Assembly (NCBI GenBank): GCA_003526375.1
Contig: DPDG01000104.1
Location: 69,769-133,768, forward strand
From: Lentisphaeria bacterium
GTDB lineage: Bacteria > Verrucomicrobiota > Lentisphaeria > Victivallales > UBA1829
Direction of reading: 5' to 3'
DNA: 64,000 bases
Both the position numbers and the translations under genes were made by a program. The notes beneath the pieces are model-generated. The model worked only from the letters and a program-made list of their open reading frames with translations. It had not been told where the DNA came from and did no database searches. Positions 34,286 through 43,140 of this stretch are shown here, piece after piece (positions within the stretch are counted from its first letter, which is position 1; the number at the start of each line of letters is the position of its first letter).

Positions 34286-36235
34286 ATGCAGAATGAAAAT
34301 ACGAATCTTACTGCGGTCTTGGAACGGGCGGGGCTGGCTGTAAAACTGTCAATTATCTCATGTGTGCTTTCCGCGGTGCTTTCCATCATTATTCTGCTTA
34401 CCGGTCCCGTTTACGAATGGGCGGGTTTTGCAACTTTCACCCTCTCCCTGATTCCTTTCACAATTGCTTTCCTCTGTGCATTGATGGCATGGATCCATTC
34501 CAAACTGACGGAAAAGGCAATCCGCGACGAAGAAGAAAAAGTCATCCTCCAGAAACGGAAGGAAAGCAAGCTCTCCATTCTCGAAATCTCCGAGGATGTG
34601 AGATTTACAGCCGGGCGGAACCTGCTGAATTTTGAAAAATATGTTCCCTCCACCGTCGCCGCTCTGATGACGGTGATTCTGGCTTTCGTGTTGGTCTATC
34701 TCTGGAAAGCCCTGATTTTCCGTCCGGAAGACGCCGTCACACTGGCAACAGGAATGCCGAAACAGCCGATCGTGCTGGCGTTCCTCAGTGCGATGTGCGC
34801 CGCATTCAGCCTGTTCCTCGGAATCTTTCTTGCCGGACAGTCTCACGTATTGGAATTCCGTTGGCTCCGTCCGGTCGGCGCATGGCTGATGGCCGGCGCT
34901 CTCGTGATGTGCTTTACTCTGATTTCCTCTCTGCTGGCTCAGTTTGAATTCCAGCCATGGGACGGATTCTTCTCCAGATTCACTTATTTCGCTCTGGCGG
35001 TTCTCTGCGCGGAGCTGCTGCTGAGTTTTATCAGTGAGTTCTACCGGCCGCGGAATCAGATGGAAGACCGCCCCGTCTACGAAAGCCGTCTTCTTTCCCT
35101 TTTCACGGAACCCGGCGGCATCATGCGCAATATCGCGGACTCCCTTGATTATCAGTTCGGCTTCAAAGTATCCAGAACGTGGATTTTCGGCTTCTTCGGG
35201 CGCGCCATTCTTCCGGCGATTCTCCTGTGGCTCCTTCTGTTCTGGGCATTTACAATCGTTACGGAGGTCGCTCCGGGTGAAGTCGGAATCCGGGAACGGT
35301 TCGGCGCGGTTTCCAAAAATAAAGAAACGCTGGACCCCGGAATCTATTTCAAACTCCCGTGGCCGTTTGAGACGATACGCCGGATTCCCATTGACAAAAT
35401 TCAGGAGGTGGTCGTCGGCTCCCGTTTTGAAAAAGACGGCAAGGTACTGAAACCCGGCGTGGTTCTCTGGACCACGGCCCATGCGGAATCGAATTCTCCG
35501 ATCAGCACAGGTTTCCTTGTCGCAAATGACATGATCGGCGCCGAAGTAGCCAGCGCAGTTTCGATTCTCGAAATCACGCTTCCCATCAATTACAGAGTCA
35601 GAAAAGATCAGGTCTACAACTACGCGTTCAAGTTTGAAAATGTCCAGCGGATGGTCAAAGATGTCAGCGAACAGGAAGCGACGCGTTACTTCGCCAGCAC
35701 GGACTTCATCAAAGACATGTCCTCCGGCCGCGAGACGATTGTTCAGGCTCTCAAGACACGGATTCAGGCGGAAGCCGACCGTCTGGGACTCGGCATCGAA
35801 ATTGACTGCGTGAATGTGAACGACGCTCATCCGCCGGTCAAGGACGTGGCGCCCGCATTTCAGGATGTCCTTGCCGCGCAGGAACAAGTCAAGACATTGA
35901 TCTACGAGGCGACTGCGCAGGCGGAGAAAGTGGAAGCCGAAGGCAAGATCAAAAGCATGGAAATCACCAGCAATGCGCAGGCATATTCCTATAACGTATC
36001 AACAGTGGCGGAGGCGGACGCGTTCCGTTTCAAGAGTCAGTTGACCGCATATCAGGCGCAGCCGAAACTGTTCCGTCTGCGCACCTATCTGGATTTTCTG
36101 GAAATCGACTGCAAGGATTTGCGTAAATACATCATTTCCGCAAATATCCCGTCTCAGATATTCGAGGTGAATATGGAGGAAAATCCGCGCCTTGACCTTC
36201 TGAACAGCGGCGATATCAATGAGCTTGGCAAATAA
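34286..36235 (+). CDS. Polytopic SPFH (HflK-like) protein
   Basis: A 649-aa protein. About seven membrane segments occupy residues 15-322, which is unusual since HflK and stomatins have one. The SPFH domain follows at about 325-530 (EVAPGEVGIRERFGAV, DPGIYFKLPWPFETIRRIPI, SILEITLPINYRV). An Ala/Glu-rich coiled region comes next (QEQVKTLIYEATAQAEKVEA). SPFH proteins form large membrane cages around proteases or other client proteins. It leads a run of three SPFH genes and seems to provide the platform anchor. The first ATG (34286) has AAGGGGA upstream. Its combination of many helices with an SPFH domain is the main oddity of the operon. Confidence 0.85.
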   Translation: MQNENTNLTAVLERAGLAVKLSIISCVLSAVLSIIILLTGPVYEWAGFATFTLSLIPFTIAFLCALMAWIHSKLTEKAIRDEEEKVILQKRKESKLSILEISEDVRFTAGRNLLNFEKYVPSTVAALMTVILAFVLVYLWKALIFRPEDAVTLATGMPKQPIVLAFLSAMCAAFSLFLGIFLAGQSHVLEFRWLRPVGAWLMAGALVMCFTLISSLLAQFEFQPWDGFFSRFTYFALAVLCAELLLSFISEFYRPRNQMEDRPVYESRLLSLFTEPGGIMRNIADSLDYQFGFKVSRTWIFGFFGRAILPAILLWLLLFWAFTIVTEVAPGEVGIRERFGAVSKNKETLDPGIYFKLPWPFETIRRIPIDKIQEVVVGSRFEKDGKVLKPGVVLWTTAHAESNSPISTGFLVANDMIGAEVASAVSILEITLPINYRVRKDQVYNYAFKFENVQRMVKDVSEQEATRYFASTDFIKDMSSGRETIVQALKTRIQAEADRLGLGIEIDCVNVNDAHPPVKDVAPAFQDVLAAQEQVKTLIYEATAQAEKVEAEGKIKSMEITSNAQAYSYNVSTVAEADAFRFKSQLTAYQAQPKLFRLRTYLDFLEIDCKDLRKYIISANIPSQIFEVNMEENPRLDLLNSGDINELGK

Positions 36236-36265
36236 ATAATAATTAAAATATTGGAGAACAAAATT

Positions 36266-37216
36266 ATGTCGAAGAGCAGTCCCGAAAAAGTTTCTAAGGT
36301 GCCGGTTTACTGGTCCACAATACTTCTCGGCCTTATCGTTGCCGCCGTATTTCTGATGGCGATCTTTACGTATCAGGTTCAGGAAAATGAACGGGCATTG
36401 GTAATTACCGTGGGAAAAATCTCCGGTGAACGCGGGCCGGGATTGCATCTGCGGTGGCCTCTCCCTATTCAGGAGATCGTGAAATATGACATACGCCAGC
36501 GTTGTTTCGACGGCACCGTCGGCAATCTGGAAGAAACAATGACCGCCGATGAGAAGAACGTAATCGTCGGAATCTATACGATTTACAGCATCAAAGACCT
36601 CTCCAAGTTCAAGAATGCGGCAAAGAGCCTGGCATCCGCGGAAGAATATCTCAGCAACCGCATGAGAACGGCAAAAGGCGCGATCGTCGGTAAATACCGT
36701 TTCGACCAGATGATCAACACGGACCCGAAGAAGATGAAACTCTCCCAGATGGAAGAGGATATGTATAAGCTGATTGCCCCGGATGTGATGGAGCGTTACG
36801 GCATTGAGGTCGTAAAAGTCGGAATCCGCACAATCAGCGTTCCGGAAAAGATCTCCGGCGAAATTGCAAAACGGATGAAAACCGAGCGTGAAACCGCCGC
36901 AGTCAGAGTCAAACAGCGCGGAAATGTCGAAGCGGAAAACATCAAGACCAAAGCCAATCAGATGAAGCGTGAGGAAATCACCAAAGCGGAAGCCAAAGCC
37001 AAGGAACTGATGGCAGCCGGCGATGCCAAAGCCGCCGAATTCTATTCCGTTTTCAACAAAAACCCCGAACTTGCCGCATTCCTGCGCAAACTGGATTCTC
37101 TGAAACGCATTCTCGGCACAAAGACCACATTGATTCTCGATACGGAAGCAACTCCGTTCGATATCTTCAAGATCAAAGTCGGTTCCCTCGAACAGGAAAA
37201 CGCGCCTAAAAAATAA
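36266..37216 (+). CDS. HflC-like SPFH protein
   Basis: A 316-aa protein with one membrane helix at about residues 15-36, then the SPFH domain: YQVQENERALVITVGKISGE, GPGLHLRWPLPIQEIVKYDI, VEVVKVGIRTISVPEKISGE-like block (EVVKVGIRTISVPEK) and the Ala/Lys/Glu-rich coiled tail. The pattern EREKEAARVRAEG of HflC is paralleled by KTERETAAVRVKQRGN. It would assemble with the neighbouring SPFH proteins in a membrane cage. The ATG at 36266 has GGAG upstream; an in-frame TTG at 36251 precedes it. The gene lies 30 bp behind the first SPFH gene and 24 bp ahead of the third. Confidence 0.88.
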   Translation: MSKSSPEKVSKVPVYWSTILLGLIVAAVFLMAIFTYQVQENERALVITVGKISGERGPGLHLRWPLPIQEIVKYDIRQRCFDGTVGNLEETMTADEKNVIVGIYTIYSIKDLSKFKNAAKSLASAEEYLSNRMRTAKGAIVGKYRFDQMINTDPKKMKLSQMEEDMYKLIAPDVMERYGIEVVKVGIRTISVPEKISGEIAKRMKTERETAAVRVKQRGNVEAENIKTKANQMKREEITKAEAKAKELMAAGDAKAAEFYSVFNKNPELAAFLRKLDSLKRILGTKTTLILDTEATPFDIFKIKVGSLEQENAPKK

Positions 37217-37240
37217 CGGGAAAACGGGGATTGAATACAA

Positions 37241-38410
37241 ATGGAAAATGATAACAGATATCAGAACGCGATGGACACGGCGGACAGCGGGCAGTTCTCT
37301 CAGGGAATGCTGGCTGTTTCACGAATGTTCAAAGTGTTTTTTACACTGCTGACGATCGTCATCGGATTGATGGTCGTCTGGTTCTTTACTCTCGGCGGCT
37401 TTTTCATCGTGGACTCCACAAAAGAAGCCGTTCTTCTCCTGCAGTTCGGCAAGCTGAAAGAAAAATGCGAGCTCGGCGGAGTTTACTGGAGTTTCCCGTA
37501 TCCGGTGAGTAAAATCATCAGGGTCCCGAAGACCAACCAGACGATCCGCAGCATGACATTCATGCCTGCCGACCGTACCTCCATCACGGAACGGAAAAAT
37601 GATCAGAACGGCGCTCCGCCGAACGCCACCCTGACACCGGGAAAAGACGGTTTTCTGCTGACCGGCGACAACAGTATCATTCACACGGAATGGGAACTTG
37701 TCTATCAGGTCACGAAACCTGAGATTTATTATGAAAAGTGCCTGACGCCGGAACGTCCTCTCGACCCCGATGAAGTCATGAAAGGACTCGACGGAGAACT
37801 GCTCGGCACGCGCGGCGCAACCACCATGATCAAAAATGTTCTGGACGAATGCATCATCAAAGTAACCGCCACATGGGACATCAAGGATATTCTCTACGAT
37901 AAGACGACCGATTACATCAACGCGGTTGAAGCGCAGTTGGTCAAACAGCTCAACGACATGCAGATCGGAGTCACTGTGGAAAGCCTTGCCCTTCCGGTGA
38001 AACGCCCGCCGCTCCAGACCATTGCCGCGTTCGATGAAGCCGCAAGCGCCAGCACACAGGCGACAATTGAGATCGAAACCGCCAAAGCCAAAGCGATCGA
38101 AGCCGCCAACAGCGCAAAATCCCAGTCGGCAATGATCATCGCCGACGCGGAATCCTACAAAGCGCGCATTGAAGCGGAAGTCAAGGCTGACATCTCCTAT
38201 TTTGAAGCAATCCTGAAAGAATACAAAAAGAACCCTGACGCCGTGATGGTCTCGCTTTATTCGACCACTCTCGCGGATGCCATGGCACTCGTGAAAGATA
38301 AGTTTATCCTGAGCAAAGTCCCGAATTCAAAACAGGAACTCAGGCTCAAACTTAATCCGGAACCTGTAATCAAGAAAAATGAAGACAAGACAGCGAAGGA
38401 TCAGAAATAA
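37241..38410 (+). CDS. HflK-like SPFH protein
   Basis: A 389-aa protein with a single membrane helix at about residues 32-54 (FFTLLTIVIGLMVVWFFTL), then an SPFH domain (FIVDSTKEAVLLLQFGKL, GGVYWSFPYPVSKIIRVPK, NSIIHTEWELVYQV) and a coiled region (QATIEIETAKAKAIEAANSA). The order matches HflK, which partners HflC in E. coli to regulate FtsH. No ftsH gene is adjacent here. The last base of its stop codon is the first base of the P-type ATPase start, so the two are coupled. Confidence 0.87.
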   Translation: MENDNRYQNAMDTADSGQFSQGMLAVSRMFKVFFTLLTIVIGLMVVWFFTLGGFFIVDSTKEAVLLLQFGKLKEKCELGGVYWSFPYPVSKIIRVPKTNQTIRSMTFMPADRTSITERKNDQNGAPPNATLTPGKDGFLLTGDNSIIHTEWELVYQVTKPEIYYEKCLTPERPLDPDEVMKGLDGELLGTRGATTMIKNVLDECIIKVTATWDIKDILYDKTTDYINAVEAQLVKQLNDMQIGVTVESLALPVKRPPLQTIAAFDEAASASTQATIEIETAKAKAIEAANSAKSQSAMIIADAESYKARIEAEVKADISYFEAILKEYKKNPDAVMVSLYSTTLADAMALVKDKFILSKVPNSKQELRLKLNPEPVIKKNEDKTAKDQK

Positions 38411-40476
38411 TGAGTGAAACAGCACACAAACACGGTCCCGGATGCGCACATGATCACGCGCATGAACATACTTCCGCATGCGGATGCGGGCATCATCACG
38501 AAGCTTCTCCGGAAGAACCGACGCGCTGCATCTCCTGCGGTGCGCCGATCGGAGAAGGCGTGGGGCATGGCAGGTCCATGGGCAGAATCGGATTCGCTGT
38601 CGTCGGCGGTTTCCTGATCCTGAACTCCTATCTTTTTCTCTGGCTCCTGCCCGGACAGACATTCGCCGCAGAGCTCTGCGCTTTCATCGGCGCGGTCATT
38701 CTGGCATTTCCAATCATCCTGACGGCGGTCAAAGACCTCTGCGAAGGACGCGTCTACATGAATGAACTGGTGGCGCTGGCGATTCTTGCCGCATTCACTT
38801 CGGCGGATTTCCGTGAAGCCGGAATCATCGCGTTCTTCCTGCTGGTGACAATCATCATTGAAACTCATACCGCGAGCGGCGCCCAGCGTTCCATTGAGGA
38901 GCTGATCCGTCTTGCGCCGGATACCGCACGCAAACTTGTAAACGGCGTCGCCACAGAAGTCAAAGTTTCCGAACTGGTGCTTGGAGATATCATCAACGTC
39001 CGTCCCGGAGACAATTTTCCGGTTGACGGCGTCATTGTCAACGGACTCAGCGCGGTCAACCAGGCGTCAATCACCGGCGAATCGCTCCCTGTGGACAAAG
39101 CGGTCGGTGACGATGTCTTCGCCGGCACACAGAATCTTTCCGGAAGCGTGGATGTCAAGATCACGAAAGTCGGCAGCGATACCACGCTCGGCAAAGTCAA
39201 AGATATGATTCTTGCTGCGGAAAAGAGCAAAACTCCGGTGGTCCGGCTGATCGACAAATATGCGGCATTCTACACACCGACGATTCTGATGCTTGCCATC
39301 ATCACATGGTGGCTCTCCAATGGAGACATGGAGCGCGTCATCACTCTGCTGGTGATCGCATGTCCGTGCGCGGTGGTTCTTGCAACCCCGACCACGGTTG
39401 TCGCCTCGGTGGCTGCGGCTGCGCGCCTCGGCATCCTGGTCAAGAATGTCAGCCATCTCGTGGAGCTTGCCTCCAGAATCCGTGCGTTCGTATTCGATAA
39501 GACCGGAACGCTGACAGAGGGACAGCTTGCCGTTGCAAAACTGGGTCCCGTCGACGGCGTGGAACCTGCGGAACTTCTGATGATCGCCTCTTCCATCGAA
39601 GCGCACAGCAATCACCCGACAGCCATTGCGCTTCAGAAACTTGCAAAAGAGGTCGGCATCCAGCCGCAGCAGGTTGCAAACTTCAAGGAAACTCCCGGAA
39701 CCGGCGTGGAGGGCACCCTGAACGGCAAAGTCACGCTGGTCGGGCGTGCCATCTGGCTGAAAGCGTTCCATATCGCGCTTCCCGAAGCGCAACCGGAGGA
39801 ATCCACAGGGATGAGCGTGGTTTATGTCGCGCAGGATGGGAAGCTGATCGGCTGGATCGGATTCCGCGATAAAATCCGTTCCGAATCCGCAGAAGCAATC
39901 CGCCGCCTGAAAGAACTTGGCATCAGACGTTGCGCAATGGTCACCGGCGACCGGGAAAGCGTTGCCAAAGGCGTTGCCGCCAAACTGAATATCGACGAAT
40001 TCAAAGGGGACTGTCTTCCGGAAGGAAAAGTCGCCTATATTGAGGATCTGAAAAAGAGCAGTCTGGTTGCGTTTGTGGGAGACGGTGTCAACGACGCGCC
40101 GGCACTTGCCGCAGGTGATCTCGGCATCGCAATGGGCGCGATCGGAAGCGACATTGCCATCAACAGCGCCTCGATTGCACTGATGACCAATGATCTGCGC
40201 CGTATTCCGATGCTGATCACGCTGGCAAGAAAGTCAAGCACGATCATTCATCAGAACGTTGCTTTCGGCTTCCTGTTTGTGCTGTGCGGCATTGTGCTCT
40301 CCGTCTTCGGATGGATGGGACCGATCGCCGCCGCGATGTTCCATACATGCAGTACCTTGATCATTATATTCAACAGTGCCCGTCTTCTCCGTACCGGAGA
40401 AGATGCGACAAGTCAGGAGTTGAGTTCCTGGCGCCGCGCACTGATTCAAGAGGCTGCGGAAGAAGTGAAACAATAA
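38410..40476 (+). CDS. Heavy-metal P1B-type ATPase with His-rich N-terminus
   Basis: A 688-aa metal pump. Residues 7-33 are His/Cys-rich (HGPGCAHDHAHEHTSACGCG), followed by a CxxC (CISCGAPIG), probably metal-binding. Core motifs: TGES at about 222, the membrane CPC (C318-P-C320) in VIACPCAVVLATPTT, the phosphorylated D363 in FDKTGTLTEG, the HP motif in SNHPTAIAL and GDGVNDAPALAAGDL. The last helices read MFHTCSTLIIIFNSARLL. The ligands do not decide between Zn/Cd and Cu/other. It is coupled to the SPFH genes, which suggests that the pump works inside or beside their membrane platform. Confidence 0.93.
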   Translation: MSETAHKHGPGCAHDHAHEHTSACGCGHHHEASPEEPTRCISCGAPIGEGVGHGRSMGRIGFAVVGGFLILNSYLFLWLLPGQTFAAELCAFIGAVILAFPIILTAVKDLCEGRVYMNELVALAILAAFTSADFREAGIIAFFLLVTIIIETHTASGAQRSIEELIRLAPDTARKLVNGVATEVKVSELVLGDIINVRPGDNFPVDGVIVNGLSAVNQASITGESLPVDKAVGDDVFAGTQNLSGSVDVKITKVGSDTTLGKVKDMILAAEKSKTPVVRLIDKYAAFYTPTILMLAIITWWLSNGDMERVITLLVIACPCAVVLATPTTVVASVAAAARLGILVKNVSHLVELASRIRAFVFDKTGTLTEGQLAVAKLGPVDGVEPAELLMIASSIEAHSNHPTAIALQKLAKEVGIQPQQVANFKETPGTGVEGTLNGKVTLVGRAIWLKAFHIALPEAQPEESTGMSVVYVAQDGKLIGWIGFRDKIRSESAEAIRRLKELGIRRCAMVTGDRESVAKGVAAKLNIDEFKGDCLPEGKVAYIEDLKKSSLVAFVGDGVNDAPALAAGDLGIAMGAIGSDIAINSASIALMTNDLRRIPMLITLARKSSTIIHQNVAFGFLFVLCGIVLSVFGWMGPIAAAMFHTCSTLIIIFNSARLLRTGEDATSQELSSWRRALIQEAAEEVKQ

Positions 40477-40493
40477 TTCAGGGGAACTTTGCA

Positions 40494-41672
40494 ATGGTTG
40501 AGACGGCGACAAAAGAATCGAATATCGTAGTCAGTTCCGTGGGACTCGTCAAAGAGTTCAGGGATTTCTGGAACCGCCCGAAGGCAAAGGCCGTCAACGA
40601 CCTTGATTTCGAGGTCCGGGAAGGCGAAATTCTCGGACTGCTCGGACCGAACGGTTCCGGCAAATCGACCACGGTGAAAATGCTTCTCGGACTGCTTTAT
40701 CCGACAGCGGGACGCCTTACCGTCTTCGGCAAGTCGCCGCGCGATGTGGATACCAAACGCCTGATCGGGTATCTGCCGGAGGAATCCTACCTCTACAAGT
40801 ATCTGACCGCCTATGAAACGCTGGATTTCTTCGGTTCGCTGTTCAATCTTTCCGGGCTCGAACGCCGGAAACGGAGCGAACAGTTGCTTGAAATGGTCGG
40901 ACTCTCCCATGCAAAGAACCGCCCCGTCGGAGAATTTTCCAAAGGAATGTCGCGCCGTATCGGGCTTGCCCAGGCAATGATCAATGACCCGTCCCTCCTG
41001 ATTCTCGACGAACCCACCTCCGGACTCGACCCGCTCGGCTGCCGTGAAGTCAAGGACCTGATTCATATGCTGAAAAAACGCGGCAAGACCGTAATCGTGA
41101 CAAGTCATCTCCTCAGCGATATCGAAGATGTCTGCGACCGTGTCATTATTCTCTACGGAGGTCAGATCCGGGCACAGGGGACATTGAACGAGCTCCTGAC
41201 AATCGAAGGCACCAACCGCATTACGACCCCGCAGCTTCCGCCGGAAGTCATGGAAAAGGTCCTTGCGATTCTGCGCAGTTCACTTTCCGATGACCAGTTC
41301 AAGGTGGATCATCCCCGCATGTCACTGGAGGATTTCTTCCTGGATGTCGTCAACAAGGCACAGTCCGAAAGTGTCGAAACCTACGGTGCGCGTTCCGGCG
41401 GGCATATTGCCGAGTATCTTTCGGCGGATGCCCAGGAAGATTCCGCAAGAGAACTGCTTGATTCCCTGACAAAGAAAGACAGGGATACGGAGAAACCGCA
41501 GGAAACCGTTGCCGAAACTCCGAAGATTGATACCAAGGCGCTGGAAGACCTCAGTGACGATCTTCTGCGCAAGAAGGAGCCGAAGAAGGAAGAACCCGCG
41601 GCTCCGGCAATTGATCTCTCGGAAGCCAATGAGAAACTGAAGGATATCCTTTCTTCGAAAGATTCAAAGTGA
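40494..41672 (+). CDS. ABC transporter ATP-binding protein with charged C-terminal extension
   Basis: A 392-aa protein. The nucleotide-binding domain is complete: Walker A GLLGPNGSGKSTTVKMLLG, Q-loop region GYLPEESYLYKYL, signature SKGMSRRIGLAQAM, Walker B LLILDEPTSGLD and the switch histidine in VIVTSHLLSDIEDVCD. After about residue 295 comes a 100-residue charged tail (DTEKPQETVAETPKIDTKAL). The class is that of ABC-2 exporters. The ATG at 40494 follows AGGGGA; a longer frame from 40284 lies within the previous gene and is rejected. The permease gene starts 13 bp later. Confidence 0.93.
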   Translation: MVETATKESNIVVSSVGLVKEFRDFWNRPKAKAVNDLDFEVREGEILGLLGPNGSGKSTTVKMLLGLLYPTAGRLTVFGKSPRDVDTKRLIGYLPEESYLYKYLTAYETLDFFGSLFNLSGLERRKRSEQLLEMVGLSHAKNRPVGEFSKGMSRRIGLAQAMINDPSLLILDEPTSGLDPLGCREVKDLIHMLKKRGKTVIVTSHLLSDIEDVCDRVIILYGGQIRAQGTLNELLTIEGTNRITTPQLPPEVMEKVLAILRSSLSDDQFKVDHPRMSLEDFFLDVVNKAQSESVETYGARSGGHIAEYLSADAQEDSARELLDSLTKKDRDTEKPQETVAETPKIDTKALEDLSDDLLRKKEPKKEEPAAPAIDLSEANEKLKDILSSKDSK

Positions 41673-41685
41673 TGCGGGGCGGACG

Positions 41686-43125
41686 ATGACATCATTTCTC
41701 GCAATAGTCAAACTTACCTGCCGGTCGGCGATGCGGTCCAATGTATTCCGCTTCCTGCTGTTCCTGCTGATTGTCTGCGTCATACTTGTACCGAATACGA
41801 TCAAAGGCGACGGCACAGCTTACGGTTATATTCAGGTCATGCTCGAATACAGCACAGGAATCGTGGCGCTGATTCTTTCCACCTCAATCATCTGGCTCTC
41901 ATGTTCCGAGTTCTGCACGGATATGGAAAACGGGCAGATCCACATGATTTTCGTCAAGCCCGTATCCCGCATTACGGTGTGGTTCGGCAAATTCACAGGC
42001 GTCTTCCTGATCCATCTGGTTCTGCTGATCATCGCGTCCGTATTCATTTACGCCTTTGTCATATTCCAGTATAACCGGCAGAAGTTTACTCCCGAAGAAC
42101 GTGCAAAAATGGAGAATGAGGTTTTCGCGGGACGCAGAAGCTACCTGCCCGTAATCAAGGACTTGAACAAGCAGGTGGAACAGGTGGTGGCGGAACGCAT
42201 CAAGAAAGCGAATACTCTGGGCGAAAAACTTCCGGATATGAGCGGCGGGGAACGGCGGAAATATCTGGAGACGGTCAAAATGGAACTTCTGTCGCAGATG
42301 GGCGAAGTAAGACCCGGCGAGGTTCAGCAATGGTATTACGACACACTGCCGAAATCTTACGACGGTCCGGTTTTCGTCCGTTATAAGATTTACTCCGGCA
42401 CACTCTTTTCCAAGGACCAGAAAATGGCGTTCGGAACCTGGCTGATCCGTTATGTCCAGATCATTTATGATGAAAACTCGACAGCCGATCCGAAAAAAAT
42501 CGTGGACCGGAAGGAATATCAGATACAGAAACCGCCGGAACAGATTGTCTGCGGCATCTATAACGAGTTTCCGGTCAACGGGGCAACCCTGATCTATGAC
42601 GGAACGGCATATCTGCGTTTTGCAAACCTCGGGCAGCCCGGTTCGGATACACTTCATTTTCAGGTGACAGACAGTCCCCGTCTGCTGATCAAGCAGGCTT
42701 CTTTCCTCAATAACTATGCGCGTGCAGTCTTCACAACAGCCCTCGGCATCTTCGCCCTCGGGCTGATTGCCTGTTCCGCATCGGCGTTCCTTTCCATGCC
42801 GACGGCAATCTTCATTACAATATCTTACGTTCTTACGGGAATGTTCTCAAGTTACATCATTACATCCATCGATTCGACCAGCGAAGGGGTGGATGTAAAC
42901 GTTTTGGACGCCGTCGGAACTTACACGGGCAAGGTCATGATGTCCCTGCTGATTCCGGTCCAGAGCTTTTTCGTTTCCGGCTCGCTCGCAACGGGTGAAC
43001 TGATCGAATACGGATTTATCATGCAGCTTCTGGTTTTCAACATCATATTGAAGGGGCTTCCTCTTTGCGCGCTCGGAGTTTATCTCTACTGGCGCAGAGA
43101 AGTCGCCCAGGCAATGAAGCAATAG
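41686..43125 (+). CDS. ABC-2-type permease with large extracytoplasmic domain
   Basis: A 479-aa membrane protein. Helices lie at about residues 19-40, 50-72 and 103-127. A long soluble region (about 130-340, ERIKKANTLGEKLPDM and YDGPVFVRYKIYSGTLFSKD) follows, and four further helices fill the C-terminal part (FTTALGIFALGLIACSASAF, IFITISYVLTGMFSSYI). It would pair with the preceding ATPase. The SEFCTDMENGQIHMIFVKPVSR segment is the coupling-helix type seen in ABC-2 permeases that serve lipids, antibiotics or copper enzymes (NosY-like). Substrate unknown. Confidence 0.85.
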   Translation: MTSFLAIVKLTCRSAMRSNVFRFLLFLLIVCVILVPNTIKGDGTAYGYIQVMLEYSTGIVALILSTSIIWLSCSEFCTDMENGQIHMIFVKPVSRITVWFGKFTGVFLIHLVLLIIASVFIYAFVIFQYNRQKFTPEERAKMENEVFAGRRSYLPVIKDLNKQVEQVVAERIKKANTLGEKLPDMSGGERRKYLETVKMELLSQMGEVRPGEVQQWYYDTLPKSYDGPVFVRYKIYSGTLFSKDQKMAFGTWLIRYVQIIYDENSTADPKKIVDRKEYQIQKPPEQIVCGIYNEFPVNGATLIYDGTAYLRFANLGQPGSDTLHFQVTDSPRLLIKQASFLNNYARAVFTTALGIFALGLIACSASAFLSMPTAIFITISYVLTGMFSSYIITSIDSTSEGVDVNVLDAVGTYTGKVMMSLLIPVQSFFVSGSLATGELIEYGFIMQLLVFNIILKGLPLCALGVYLYWRREVAQAMKQ

Positions 43126-43140
43126 GACGGGGAAACGGCT

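Noticed and set aside
34358..35887. Open frame of 509 codons antisense to the first SPFH gene
   Set aside because: The SPFH protein on the plus strand fits an operon; the antisense product is of low plausibility and lacks a ribosome site.
40284..40493. Upstream extension of the ABC ATPase by 70 residues
   Set aside because: It lies wholly within the P-type ATPase gene, and the ATG at 40494 has a good ribosome site and begins the ordinary protein.
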